24,059 nucleotides of DNA from CAZQSS01 sp964596405 (GCA_964596405.1 CAZQSS010000013.1:1-24059); one strand, 5' to 3'. Shown: positions 1 to 7,060, counted from the stretch's first letter. The notes: generated from the sequence alone by a model not told the origin. Made by a program: numbers and translations.

Positions 1-589
1 TTTCATGGGGAGTATCGCCCTCAATATTTAATCCCTCATCGTCTGCCCAACTCGTGAGAGCTGTTTTAGCAAGTTCTTCTTCGGATAATTGGGTAAGTTT
101 CGCCAAATCCTCGGCGAGAAAGTAGTTTGCCTTTGGGCTCAAAGCAACTTTCATTTCTTCAAGCAAAAAAGATTTTTCGTCAAAAACTGCTTTTGTATGT
201 TTTAGTTGATCTTTTATTTTGTGCCAGATTTCTTTAAAAATTTCCAAATCAACTATTGGCAAAGTAAGTCGCCCCTCAATTTCATATTTACCCATTTCTT
301 CCAAAAGCTGAAAATATAAATCCTCCCCGAGAATTGGCTCTAACATTCCTATGTTCACTTGAACTTCTGGATCAACAAAATGGACATAATATTTTCCAGC
401 ATCTTTTTCAATTCTTACTGGCAGAGCAAAAAGTGGATAACGATCAGTTTTAGTTTTTTTATTTCGGGTCTCTTTGTCGCTAAAAAGTGTTTCTTGGTTA
501 TTTTCTTCACTTTCTAAAACAATGTCGTCCTCCTTCTCTTCAGTCGGTATTTCAACTTCAAAATATCCAAAAGTTAGGATGACCTGTTT
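1..589 (-). CDS. Unknown protein, downstream part in shifted frame, runs off left edge
   Basis: This reading frame is open from about 634 to the window edge but has no ATG, GTG or TTG before the middle of the segment (first around 350). Its translation looks like real acidic, folded protein: it includes EKEDDIVLESEENNQ, then RYPLFALPVRIEKDAGKYYV, VNIGMLEPILGEDLYF and LPIVDLEIFKEIWHKI. It continues naturally from the gene at 574-894 if one A is added to the A4 run (minus strand) at 587-590, giving an uninterrupted INIQKQVILTFGYFEVEIP. I therefore read the two as one gene split by a one-base frameshift, either real or a sequencing error. The family is not recognised with confidence; the RYPLFALPV-type stretch loosely recalls the N-terminal regions of large SF1 helicase-like proteins, which is only a guess. 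The C-terminus lies outside the window. Confidence 0.55.
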
Positions 590-894
590 TGTATATTGAT
601 CATTTCTGTGTTTATTATAAATATATCCTCTATCTTATTTGCCAACTCTTTTTCTTTTTTATAATCATCTATCTCTTCTTTGGGGACATCTTTTGGGTCG
701 TATTTATAAAAAGTTCTTAAATCAATTGGTTCGGCAATTTTTTCGTCAGTATCTCCATTAAGCAGACCAAGCAGGCCAAAAAAATCCGTTGGTAAACTAA
801 CAGAATATTTTTGTTGAACCAATACAGTGCGCTCTCTAGTTAACTTTACATAACCGAGGCAATACTTAATGAAATTTGAAAGGTTATTATCCAT
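574..894 (-). CDS. Unknown protein, N-terminal part before frameshift
   Basis: About 106 residues starting MDNNLSNFIKYCLGYVKL, with a DFFGLLGLLNGD stretch and a charged helix (PKEEIDDYKKEKELANKIED). I chose the ATG at 894; an upstream TTG at 918 would add eight residues with no better ribosome-binding signal. Neither start has a Shine-Dalgarno motif. The frame ends at a TAA at 574-576 after an implausible tail (INIQNRSS). The frame used by the segment at 1-589 takes over at the A4 run at 587-590, so this is probably the amino end of a longer frameshifted protein. No membrane segment or signal peptide is seen. The function is not recognised. It lies downstream of the NYN nuclease gene, separated by about 130 bp. 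Confidence 0.55.
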   Translation of the reverse strand: MDNNLSNFIKYCLGYVKLTRERTVLVQQKYSVSLPTDFFGLLGLLNGDTDEKIAEPIDLRTFYKYDPKDVPKEEIDDYKKEKELANKIEDIFIINTEMINIQNRSS

Positions 895-968
895 AAAAAT
901 TACTTTTTTACACTTCAATGATTTCTGAAAAGAAATTTTGAAACTAAAATTGTTTTATCCCCAGCCTC

Positions 969-998
969 TTGCTTTTTTTTAGAATCTTGTGGTATAGT
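969..998 (+). promoter_or_regulatory. Candidate sigma70 promoter, plus strand
   Basis: TTGCTT (969-974), an 18-bp spacer and TATAGT (993-998), with a TG just upstream of the -10 as in extended -10 promoters. It points away from the direction of all genes here. The only thing immediately downstream on that strand is the terminator-like hairpin at 1034-1059. The sequence match is reasonable, but activity is inferred. Confidence 0.35.
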
Positions 999-1003
999 AC
1001 AAA

Positions 1004-1059
1004 TGATCGCAAGATCACTACTTCTAGAGCTTGGGGGCCCCTTCATCGGGGTCCCTTTT
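1004..1059 (+). ncRNA. Candidate very short RNA, antisense to the NYN gene 3' end
   Basis: The segment runs from the start site expected for the 969-998 promoter to the end of the T-tract of the hairpin at 1034-1059. It would be about 55 nt and would overlap the last codons and stop of the NYN nuclease gene on the other strand. It contains a small GATC-gcaa-GATC inverted repeat at 1005-1016. This is a prediction from signal spacing only; the hairpin arms also encode the nuclease C-terminal tail, so the structure may be incidental. Confidence 0.22.
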
Positions 1060-1800
1060 GCGTTCCAGCTCCTTTTTCCAACATATGAAATCACGAATTT
1101 TCTGAATATCAAAAATCATCAATCCTTTTGTGGTTAGAGCTGAAAGTTCTCTAGACACTTTCCGTGCAGTTGCAAACAAAATCACTTTTTTACCAGCACT
1201 CATTAATTTCTGAATCGAATCGGCAAAGTCACTGTCTCCGCTCCACAGTATAAAAGTTTCTGCGCTGTTTCGCTCGCAATCAAGAAGCATGTCAACTCCA
1301 ATTTCAACATCAAAATTACATTTCATATCCTCAATAAAATATTCTCCCTTTTTATTCATATCCTTGAAACGCTCATTCAAATACTCAATGGTCGCAATCT
1401 CATATTTTTTAAGAAGTGCTCGACGAACAAACTGGTCAAGTAATACCGTCGAATCGGGTAATATGCTGGAGACATCAATCGAAAAATTCATTATTTTTAC
1501 GGGCTTCGTCCGAAGAATATACTTGCAATCCTCTGCTTCCGTTTTTTCTTTTTCTGATCGTTCATTGCCCGCCAAATATCCGTTGTAAAAGCTAACTGTC
1601 TCTATTGTATTAAAAGAATCTAAAAATTGTTTAAGTCGCTTCAAATTAATGTGCCATCCGAGTTTTCCGCTCCACGGACGCACATTCGCAAAATCAATAT
1701 AGACATGAGTTTTTGCGCTAAAAATACTATTGAGTTGGCTGATAACCCCCTGTTTATCCTTTGCAATACTTTCAATTCTTTCTGTTTTTGGCGTAAACAT
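1024..1800 (-). CDS. NYN/PIN-like (LabA/DUF88-type) nuclease domain protein
   Basis: A 258-aa cytosolic protein with no signal peptide. It has the acidic pattern of NYN (LabA/DUF88) nucleases of the PIN superfamily: YIDFANV near the start (D36, N39), VDMLLDC in the middle, WSGDSDFADSI (two Asp), then a GKKVILFA strand and a final strand with a FDIQKI ending. NYN proteins are predicted metal-dependent RNases; the substrate is unknown here. I chose the ATG at 1800 because it lies 4 bp after the KTSC gene's stop, whereas a longer start at 1911 would overlap that gene by over 100 bp and add unconserved residues. The gene is probably cotranscribed with the KTSC gene. Its tail (RKRDPDEGAPKL) is encoded by the hairpin at 1034-1055. 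The family call is firm; the biological role is unknown. Confidence 0.85.
   Translation of the reverse strand: MFTPKTERIESIAKDKQGVISQLNSIFSAKTHVYIDFANVRPWSGKLGWHINLKRLKQFLDSFNTIETVSFYNGYLAGNERSEKEKTEAEDCKYILRTKPVKIMNFSIDVSSILPDSTVLLDQFVRRALLKKYEIATIEYLNERFKDMNKKGEYFIEDMKCNFDVEIGVDMLLDCERNSAETFILWSGDSDFADSIQKLMSAGKKVILFATARKVSRELSALTTKGLMIFDIQKIRDFICWKKELERKRDPDEGAPKL
1034..1059 (+). terminator. Terminator-like GC hairpin with T-tract, plus strand
   Basis: GGGGCCCC (1034-1041), loop TTCATC, GGGGTCCC (1048-1055), then TTTT. The stem has 8 pairs including one G-T wobble. On the minus strand the hairpin is not followed by a T-run, so it would act only on plus-strand transcripts. It overlaps the codons for the C-terminal DPDEGAP of the NYN protein. 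Confidence 0.4.
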
Positions 1801-1804
1801 ATAA

Positions 1805-2017
1805 TTAGCTTCTTTTCTGGTATCTATAACTATATCGAATATTGTCGTTAAGAAACTGCCCATACGATGAAGCGTGCAAAAATTGCTGATATAAATGCGT
1901 CGGCACATCAAAATATTGATATATGTCGCTGGAAGTAAACTCCACTTCCAAAGTAGCAGACTGCCGATCGTAGCCGATTGAGCGAATATTTGAAGATGTT
2001 ACAGATATTCTATCCAT
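1805..2017 (-). CDS. KTSC domain small protein
   Basis: A 70-aa protein that is essentially one KTSC domain: an opening SSNIRSIGYD strand, ATLEVEFTSSDIYQYFDVP, then a helix with ASSYGQFLNDNIRYSYRYQ. KTSC domains are small, widespread in phages and accessory regions, and have no settled biochemical function; some are fused to other enzymes, and a nucleic-acid role is often supposed. The start is the ATG at 2017. A GAGGT lies 13 nt upstream, too far to be a convincing ribosome-binding site. The stop is 4 bp from the NYN nuclease start, so the two are likely one transcript and may act together. This pair begins the more AT-rich left part of the window. Confidence 0.85.
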   Translation of the reverse strand: MDRISVTSSNIRSIGYDRQSATLEVEFTSSDIYQYFDVPTHLYQQFLHASSYGQFLNDNIRYSYRYQKRS

Positions 2018-2059
2018 AAATTAAACAATTACCTCAACTATTTTCGATGGCGCGAGCCG

Positions 2060-3499
2060 TTATTTCACCTCTTTCACCTCAATCAAATTCACATTCCCCG
2101 CTTGGCCGACCGGTTCGCCGGCGACGAGGATGACGCGATCGCCTTTTTTTAGCTCTTTGTTCTTTTTGAGGTAGCTCATGGAGCGTTCCGCCAACTCTTC
2201 AATAGTGCGGCAAGCCGGCAAAATAAACGGTTTAACGCCCCAGGAGAGGTTCAGCTGATGACAAACACGCTCGGTGTCGGTCGGCACATAAATGGGCAAT
2301 TCGGGGCGAAAACTCGAAATATGGCGGCCGGAGGCGCCGGAGATAGAAGCGGCCAAAATCGCTTTGGCGCCAAGCTTGTCGGCGGCCAAACGCGCCAGTT
2401 CGCTTACGGCATCTTCCAGGGGTTCATTTTTTTTGCCGCTAGGTTTGACTTCCAAATCATCAAAAGTGGAGGCCTCGGTTTTCACGGCAATCTTGGCCAT
2501 GGTCGTCACCGTTTCCACCGGGAATTCGCCGCTCGCTGTCTCGGCCGAAAGCATAATCGCATCAGTATGATCAATCACGGCATTGGCCACGTCCGAAACT
2601 TCCGCGCGGGTCGGCCGCACATTGTGGGTCATACTGTCTAACATCTGCGTGGCCACAATCACCGGCTTGGCCACCGCCAAACATTTTTGAATCATCTTTT
2701 TTTGCCAGAGCGGTACTTCCTCGGCCGGTAACTCCAATCCCAAATCACCGCGCGCCACCATTATGCCATCGGTGACGTCAATAATCTCATCCAAGTTATC
2801 AATGGCCTCACGCATTTCAATTTTACTGACAATCAGAACCGGCGGAGTGCCCGGCAAACCCAATTCTTTTTCATATTGTTTAATAAGAAAACGCAAATCC
2901 AAAACATCTTTGGCGGTCCGGACAAAAGAAAGGGCGACAAAATCCACGTTCTGTCCCAAAATAAATTTCAAATCGGCTTTATCTTTTTCCGTCAAAGAAG
3001 AAATGGAAAGTTTGGAATCGGGAAAATTCATACCCTTGTGGGGTAAAAGTATTCCACCATGCGCCACTTCGGCCTCGGCCAACTCGCCCTTGAAACTTGT
3101 AACCTTAAGTTCCAATTTGCCATCATCTAAAAGCAGCCGATTGCCAATTTTAATATCATCTTTAAACGGCGGGTACTCAACCGGAATTTCATTATTTTTA
3201 TATTCCAAAGTCTTGGGATTGATAACAACGGTTTTGCCGTTCTCCAATTTAATACCCTCTTTGGGAATATTACCGACCCGCAAACGCGGACCCTGAAGAT
3301 CGGCCAGGATGGCCAATGGCTCGCCTTCTTCGGCCGCGGCCGCGCGTAAATTTTTGACTAAAAGCGCGTGATTTTCATAAGTGCCGTGCGAAAAATTCAA
3401 CCGCGCCACATTCATACCAGCTTTGATGAGTTTGGTAACTGTGGCCTTGTCTTCGGTCGCCGGGCCAATAGTGCAGACAATCTTTGTTCGTTTTTCCAT
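2060..3499 (-). CDS. pyk: Pyruvate kinase
   Basis: A 479-aa cytosolic enzyme converting phosphoenolpyruvate and ADP to pyruvate and ATP, the last ATP-yielding step of glycolysis. Visible landmarks: R33, N35 and S37 in ARLNFSHG, D67 and R74 in the DLQGPRLR loop, catalytic K226 and metal ligand E228 in VSKIE, D252 in VARGDLGLE, T284 in ATQMLDSM, and the RPTRAEVSDVANAV segment. A standard C-terminal domain follows (from about 350), without the extra PEP-utiliser domain of some bacilli. The DLQGPRLRVG loop has Leu-Gln and Arg where potassium-dependent enzymes have Thr-Lys and Glu, so I expect K+-independent activity. It lies last in the housekeeping run, 75 bp after htrA, behind a spacer of TACGAAT repeats. 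No Shine-Dalgarno precedes the ATG. Confidence 0.97.
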   Translation of the reverse strand: MEKRTKIVCTIGPATEDKATVTKLIKAGMNVARLNFSHGTYENHALLVKNLRAAAAEEGEPLAILADLQGPRLRVGNIPKEGIKLENGKTVVINPKTLEYKNNEIPVEYPPFKDDIKIGNRLLLDDGKLELKVTSFKGELAEAEVAHGGILLPHKGMNFPDSKLSISSLTEKDKADLKFILGQNVDFVALSFVRTAKDVLDLRFLIKQYEKELGLPGTPPVLIVSKIEMREAIDNLDEIIDVTDGIMVARGDLGLELPAEEVPLWQKKMIQKCLAVAKPVIVATQMLDSMTHNVRPTRAEVSDVANAVIDHTDAIMLSAETASGEFPVETVTTMAKIAVKTEASTFDDLEVKPSGKKNEPLEDAVSELARLAADKLGAKAILAASISGASGRHISSFRPELPIYVPTDTERVCHQLNLSWGVKPFILPACRTIEELAERSMSYLKKNKELKKGDRVILVAGEPVGQAGNVNLIEVKEVK

Positions 3500-3504
3500 A
3501 ATAA

Positions 3505-3537
3505 TACGAATTACGAATCAATACGAATAGTACGAAT
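3505..3537. repeat. Four TACGAAT words in the htrA-pyk spacer
   Basis: TACGAAT occurs at 3505-3511, 3512-3518, 3522-3528 and 3531-3537, between the htrA stop and the pyk start. The rest of the 75-bp spacer is plain AT-rich sequence. The last copy ends about 40 bp before htrA. No promoter with good spacing is seen in it. Confidence 0.7.
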
Positions 3538-3574
3538 CGACTATTTCATAATTTCTGATTCATTATTTTTAATT

Positions 3575-4792
3575 CTATTTGTTGGCGGGAAGTTCTTCTA
3601 ATCTCAACTTGATGTCTTTGGTTTCGTCTTTGCGTAAAATTTTCAAACTGATTTCATCGCCCACTTTGAATTTGCCGACCAAAGTGGAAAGGGTGTTTTC
3701 TTCGGTAACTCTTTTGCCGTTTACCTCTAAAATAATATCATTTTCCACCAGCCCCGCTTTGTCGGCCGGCGAGCCGGACATAATAGCCAATTCCGTGGCG
3801 ACTTGTCCTCTGATTAAAAGCGCGCCATAGTCTTGAGCTAAATTGTTGCGTTCGGCAATCTCTTTGTTGACTAAAATATACCGAACACCGAGCCAGGGCC
3901 GCACAATCCGACCGGTTTTTTCCACGCTGACAATTATATTTTTAACGCTATTGATAGGCAGAGCAAAACCCACGGCCTGACCCTGTTGATTAACGGCCGT
4001 GTTGATGCCGACCACTTCACCATTGAGATTGAGAAGCGGACCGCCGGAATTGCCCGGGTTGATGGCGGCATCAGTCTGAATCGCTTCTTCAATCACCTCA
4101 CTGCCGCCACCGCCCGTGCCGGCCACCACGCGGCGTTTGATGCCCGAAACTATGCCGCGGGTGACACTGTTTTTATATTCACCCAAAGCGTTGCCAATGG
4201 CCACTACCGTCTGACCGATGGCCAACGTATCAGAATTACCAAATGAAACTGTGGGCAAACCCGTCGCTTCAATTTTGATTACGGCAATATCCAAATACGC
4301 GTCTTTAGCCAAAACCTTGGCTGGGTATTGCTTGCCATTGTTGAGCACCACCGCATATTCAGCGGTGCCATCATCAACAACATGTTTATTGGTAACAATT
4401 AATCCGTCGGCCCGCACGATAAAACCACTGCCCCCGCCCACCACCTGCATATTTTTATTTGGCTGGCTCTTGGGCGCGGGTTGTAAAAAATCATTGTCAA
4501 AAGGAAACAGCTGGCCGGTCTGATTATCCATTTTACTCACGTCTTTACTTACAATAATAGAAACAACCGCCGGCGAGACGTGTTTGACCACATCAACTGT
4601 CAGCTGGCTTTCATCTTTAAATTGAGACAACTGGGTCTTGCCCGACATTGGGCGGTAAAAAAGACCAGATGAAGTGGAAACAGAATCAAAACTAAGCCAA
4701 CCAAAAACCAAAACCGCGCCAATAACCCCTGAAAGGCTGCCGACAACCACGCTAACTAATAAATACCAGATAACCGTTATATCTCTACGCAT
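3575..4792 (-). CDS. HtrA/DegP-type serine protease, membrane-anchored, trypsin plus one PDZ
   Basis: A 405-aa protein. Residues 8-33 form an N-terminal membrane helix that should place the rest outside the membrane. The trypsin-like domain (about 65-290) has the complete triad: H137 in TNKHVV, D168 in LDIAVIKI, and S249 in NPGNSGGPL. A single PDZ domain covers about 300-400 (GSPADKAGLVENDIILEVNG). This layout matches membrane-bound HtrA proteases (DegS or YyxA-like) that degrade or sense misfolded exported proteins. A flexible Gln/Pro/Asn-rich loop sits at about 87-115. It starts 3 bp after the small membrane gene's stop and has no Shine-Dalgarno, so translational coupling is likely. With a large cysteine-rich surface protein encoded upstream, an envelope quality-control role is a reasonable inference. 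Confidence 0.95.
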   Translation of the reverse strand: MRRDITVIWYLLVSVVVGSLSGVIGAVLVFGWLSFDSVSTSSGLFYRPMSGKTQLSQFKDESQLTVDVVKHVSPAVVSIIVSKDVSKMDNQTGQLFPFDNDFLQPAPKSQPNKNMQVVGGGSGFIVRADGLIVTNKHVVDDGTAEYAVVLNNGKQYPAKVLAKDAYLDIAVIKIEATGLPTVSFGNSDTLAIGQTVVAIGNALGEYKNSVTRGIVSGIKRRVVAGTGGGGSEVIEEAIQTDAAINPGNSGGPLLNLNGEVVGINTAVNQQGQAVGFALPINSVKNIIVSVEKTGRIVRPWLGVRYILVNKEIAERNNLAQDYGALLIRGQVATELAIMSGSPADKAGLVENDIILEVNGKRVTEENTLSTLVGKFKVGDEISLKILRKDETKDIKLRLEELPANK

Positions 4793-4795
4793 AAA

Positions 4796-5059
4796 TTAAC
4801 GATTTTCTAACTGTTGCAGGAGATTGTTTTTGAGGTTGTTGGGACTGCCCAGAAGATCACTGTAAAATTTCAAAGTATCTTTATAATATGGTTTGAGATA
4901 AAGATACGCGATCACGAGCGGGATAACAATCAAAAAGAATTTTACCCAAGCCAAAACCGTTCCCACGATCATGGCGTGCTTTATGCCATGAAGCATTTTA
5001 TTATTTTCTTTGGCCAACTTAAAAAGTTCCGCCATGTCGTTGGGATTTTCCTGAACCAT
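4796..5059 (-). CDS. Small single-pass membrane protein, unknown
   Basis: An 87-aa protein with a polar N-terminal helix (MAELFKLAKENNKMLHGIKHAM), one hydrophobic segment at about 30-54, then a charged, Asn/Leu-rich C-terminal tail. From memory, short proteins with an ENNKML-type helix before one membrane span recur in Patescibacteria genomes, but I know no function. It lies 3 bp from both nrdR (upstream) and htrA (downstream), so it is surely cotranscribed and perhaps translationally coupled. Partnership with the HtrA protease is suggested only by position. No Shine-Dalgarno precedes the ATG at 5059. Confidence 0.8.
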   Translation of the reverse strand: MVQENPNDMAELFKLAKENNKMLHGIKHAMIVGTVLAWVKFFLIVIPLVIAYLYLKPYYKDTLKFYSDLLGSPNNLKNNLLQQLENR

Positions 5060-5062
5060 ATT

Positions 5063-5542
5063 TTATTTTTTAACTTTTTTGGATTTGGAACGTTTGATAA
5101 AAAGCCCCTCCACTTCTTTTTTAAAACTTTCCACGTCTTCAAACGAGCGATAGACCGAGGCAAAACGGATATAGGCCACTTTATCAAAACTTTTTAAACG
5201 ATTCATTATAATCTCGCCAATTTCTTCGCTTTTTATCTCATGCTTGCGCTTCTTTTGAATATCACGCTCAATAGAGTGAATCAGTGAAATAAAAGCCTCA
5301 TTGGTGTAAGAACGTTTTTCCAAAGCGCGGCGCAGACCATTCGTAATTTTTTCCCGATTGTAAGATTCGCGGCGGCCGTCGCGTTTCACTACCACCAAGT
5401 CCAAGATTTCGATCTCTTCCAGGGTAGAAAATCTAAAACCGCATTTACAGCATTCGCGGCGGCGGCGGATATTGGAACCGTCGGCGCTGACGCGGGAATC
5501 ATTGACTTTGGTTTCTTTGTAGTTACAAGCCGGACACCTCAT
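5063..5542 (-). CDS. nrdR: Transcriptional repressor NrdR
   Basis: A 159-aa protein from the ATG at 5542 (MRCPACNYKETKV). The zinc ribbon uses C3, C6, C31 and C34, with an additional C32; SRVSADGSNIRRRREC is the typical linker. An ATP-cone follows (VVKRDGRRESYNREKI, about residues 48-135). NrdR senses ATP/dATP and represses ribonucleotide reductase genes by binding paired NrdR boxes; no such boxes are obvious in this window. An upstream in-frame ATG at 5590 would add 16 residues that merely translate the AT-rich spacer words, so I rejected it. The normal family length (about 150-160 aa) supports the shorter form. It is followed after 3 bp by the small membrane gene. Confidence 0.96.
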   Translation of the reverse strand: MRCPACNYKETKVNDSRVSADGSNIRRRRECCKCGFRFSTLEEIEILDLVVVKRDGRRESYNREKITNGLRRALEKRSYTNEAFISLIHSIERDIQKKRKHEIKSEEIGEIIMNRLKSFDKVAYIRFASVYRSFEDVESFKKEVEGLFIKRSKSKKVKK

Positions 5543-5690
5543 AATTTGAAAAATCCTAAACTCTAAATCCGAAATCCGAAACAATATCAAAATTCAAATT
5601 TTTTAAAATTCCAAACACGTTTTAAATTTTGTATTTTGGTAATTAGAATTTGTTTAGAATTTCGAATTTCGTGCTTCGAGTTTCACCACT
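5543..5690. other. AT-rich ftsZ-nrdR spacer of repeated words
   Basis: A 148-bp spacer with overlapping variants of AAATTCAAATTTT, GAATTTCGAATTTCG and ATCCGAAATCCGAAA. No intrinsic terminator with a T-run is visible. On the minus strand a weak TTGATA-N17-TTTAGA pair lies 20-50 bp before nrdR but is not convincing. I see no gene here. Confidence 0.5.
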
Positions 5691-6893
5691 TTACATCATT
5701 TTCTTTCGAAGGAAAGCCGGGATATCCAGTTCACTTTCTTCTTCGTCAGCCTTGGGGCGCGCGGGCGCAGACGATTTTTTAGTTTCTGCCTGAGTGAGTG
5801 ACGAGGCGCCAAAATCCACCTTGGCGGTCTTTTCCGGTTCGGTCTGATCTTTTCTACCCCAGCGGAACGGTTCGTGAGGTGGCGCGTAAGTCGACGCAGT
5901 TGCTTTAGTGGACACTTGAGAACGTGAACTGCCGGCATCACGCCGGTCAAAGCCGGTGGCAATCACCGTAATTTTTACCTCATCTTTTAAATCATCGTCA
6001 ATAACCGTGCCCCAAATAATTTTAGCGTTTTCATCGGCCTGAGCGGTAATCACTTTGGCCGCCTCCGCCGCCTCATGCATGCCTAAATTATGACTGCCGG
6101 AGATGATAAAAAGAATGCCCCTGGCCCCTTCAATGGAAAGATCCAGCAAAGGGCTGGCCACAGCCGCTTTAGCCGCTTCTACCGCCCGATTTTCACCCGT
6201 GGCCTTACCAATACCCATCAAAGCTGAACCACTGTCTTGCATAATCGTCCGGACATCGGCAAAATCCACGTTAATCTGGCCCGGCACGGTAATCACCTCG
6301 GCAATACCCTGAACACCCTGGCGCAAAACATCGTCAATAATCTGAAAAGATTCCAAAAGAGTAGCATTTTTATCCACCACCTGCAAAATCCGATCATTGG
6401 GGATGGTGATGATAGCGTCCACTTTTTCCAAAAGCGCGGCGTGCGCCCGGTCGGCAATTTCTTTGCGTTGCTGACCTTCAAAAGTAAACGGTCTGGTGAC
6501 AACCGCCACGGTCAGAGCGCCGCTGGCGCGCGCGATGTCGGCCACGAGCGGGCTACCGCCACTGCCGGTGCCGCCACCCAAGCCGCAGGTGATAAAAACC
6601 ATATCGGCGTCTTTGAGCGCCTCGCGAATTTCATTTTGATTTTCTTCGGCGGCCTTGTAACCCAAATCCGGATTCATGCCGGCGCCCAAACCGCGCGTGG
6701 TCGTTTTACCGATATGAACTTTGACTGGCGCCAAATTACAATGCAGGGACTGCAAATCGGTATTAATGGCCAAAAACTCCACGCCTTTAATTTTGGCGTT
6801 AACCATCCGGTTAATCGCCGAGCCGCCGCTGCCGCCCACACCAATAACTTTTATCTTGGCTAATGTTTCAATCGCCGGTTTAACTTCGGGCAT
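5691..6893 (-). CDS. ftsZ: Cell division protein FtsZ
   Basis: A 400-aa tubulin-like GTPase that polymerises into the division ring. The GTP-binding signature is at 106-112 (GGGTGSG), followed by GSPLVA where most bacteria have TGAAPVIA, so it is slightly divergent. The T7 synergy loop carries N208, D210 and D213 (NVDFAD), which complete the GTP-hydrolysis site of the neighbouring subunit. The globular domain ends near 315; a Ser/Ala/Lys-rich linker (about 318-385) leads to a canonical C-terminal peptide (LDIPAFLRKK) that binds FtsA. The gene has its own predicted promoter and a structured leader of roughly 150 nt in the 6894-7089 spacer, so it can be expressed apart from ftsA. No Shine-Dalgarno is seen at the ATG. 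Confidence 0.98.
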   Translation of the reverse strand: MPEVKPAIETLAKIKVIGVGGSGGSAINRMVNAKIKGVEFLAINTDLQSLHCNLAPVKVHIGKTTTRGLGAGMNPDLGYKAAEENQNEIREALKDADMVFITCGLGGGTGSGGSPLVADIARASGALTVAVVTRPFTFEGQQRKEIADRAHAALLEKVDAIITIPNDRILQVVDKNATLLESFQIIDDVLRQGVQGIAEVITVPGQINVDFADVRTIMQDSGSALMGIGKATGENRAVEAAKAAVASPLLDLSIEGARGILFIISGSHNLGMHEAAEAAKVITAQADENAKIIWGTVIDDDLKDEVKITVIATGFDRRDAGSSRSQVSTKATASTYAPPHEPFRWGRKDQTEPEKTAKVDFGASSLTQAETKKSSAPARPKADEEESELDIPAFLRKKMM

Positions 6894-6930
6894 ATATGAT
6901 TAGTATTAGAATAGTTTATTATTTTTATGA

Positions 6931-6994
6931 TTCACCCTGTTAAATGCCGCCACGCGGCAATTTTGCCAAGAGCAAAATTATTTAACAGGGTGAA
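6931..6994 (-). promoter_or_regulatory. Perfect three-way-junction structure in ftsZ leader
   Basis: A 15-bp outer stem (6931-6945 with 6980-6994) encloses two abutting hairpins: GCCGC-cac-GCGGC (6946-6958) and AATTTTGC-caaga-GCAAAATT (6959-6979). All bases except the two loops are paired, with none left over at the junction. It lies about 37 nt before the ftsZ start, in the predicted 5' untranslated region. It is not followed by a T-run on the minus strand, so it is not a simple terminator. The structure is plain in the sequence; its regulatory role is inferred. Confidence 0.7.
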
Positions 6995-7009
6995 CACTTT
7001 TAGTGTTCA
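6991..7009 (-). promoter_or_regulatory. Hairpin overlapping the three-way junction
   Basis: TGAACACT-ttt-AGTGTTCA is an 8-bp stem with a 3-nt loop. Its arm at 6991-6998 shares four bases (6991-6994) with the outer stem of the neighbouring junction, so the two structures compete at their edges. On the RNA it lies 5' of the junction. Confidence 0.55.
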
Positions 7010-7011
7010 TC

Positions 7012-7060
7012 AAGTTATAAAATAAAAGATGGGAACAAACCCACCTTTATTTTATAACTT
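7012..7060. repeat. 15-bp inverted repeat overlapping the ftsZ -10
   Basis: AAGTTATAAAATAAA (7012-7026) is the exact reverse complement of 7046-7060. A TGGG/CCCA pair (7030-7033, 7040-7043) closes an inner loop. The right arm contains the -10 hexamer of the predicted ftsZ promoter (7049-7054). It could be an operator, or a hairpin formed by transcripts reading through from ftsA. Confidence 0.65.

Noticed and set aside
915..1112. 65-aa minus-strand ORF overlapping the NYN gene end
   Set aside because: It overlaps the recognisable NYN coding region in another frame and its translation shows no domain or plausible fold.
1801..1911. Longer start for the NYN nuclease
   Set aside because: The extra 37 residues overlap the KTSC gene in another frame and precede the family's conserved region; the ATG at 1800 fits the operon spacing.
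2258..4523. Several plus-strand ORFs of 80-180 codons opposite pyk and htrA
   Set aside because: They are shadows of strongly conserved minus-strand genes and have no recognisable domains.
5543..5590. N-terminal extension of NrdR (16 residues)
   Set aside because: It translates AT-rich spacer words; NrdR proteins begin at the MRCP zinc ribbon.
6946..6994. Intrinsic terminator between ftsA and ftsZ
   Set aside because: None of the stems is followed by a T-run on the minus strand, so a simple Rho-independent terminator is unlikely.
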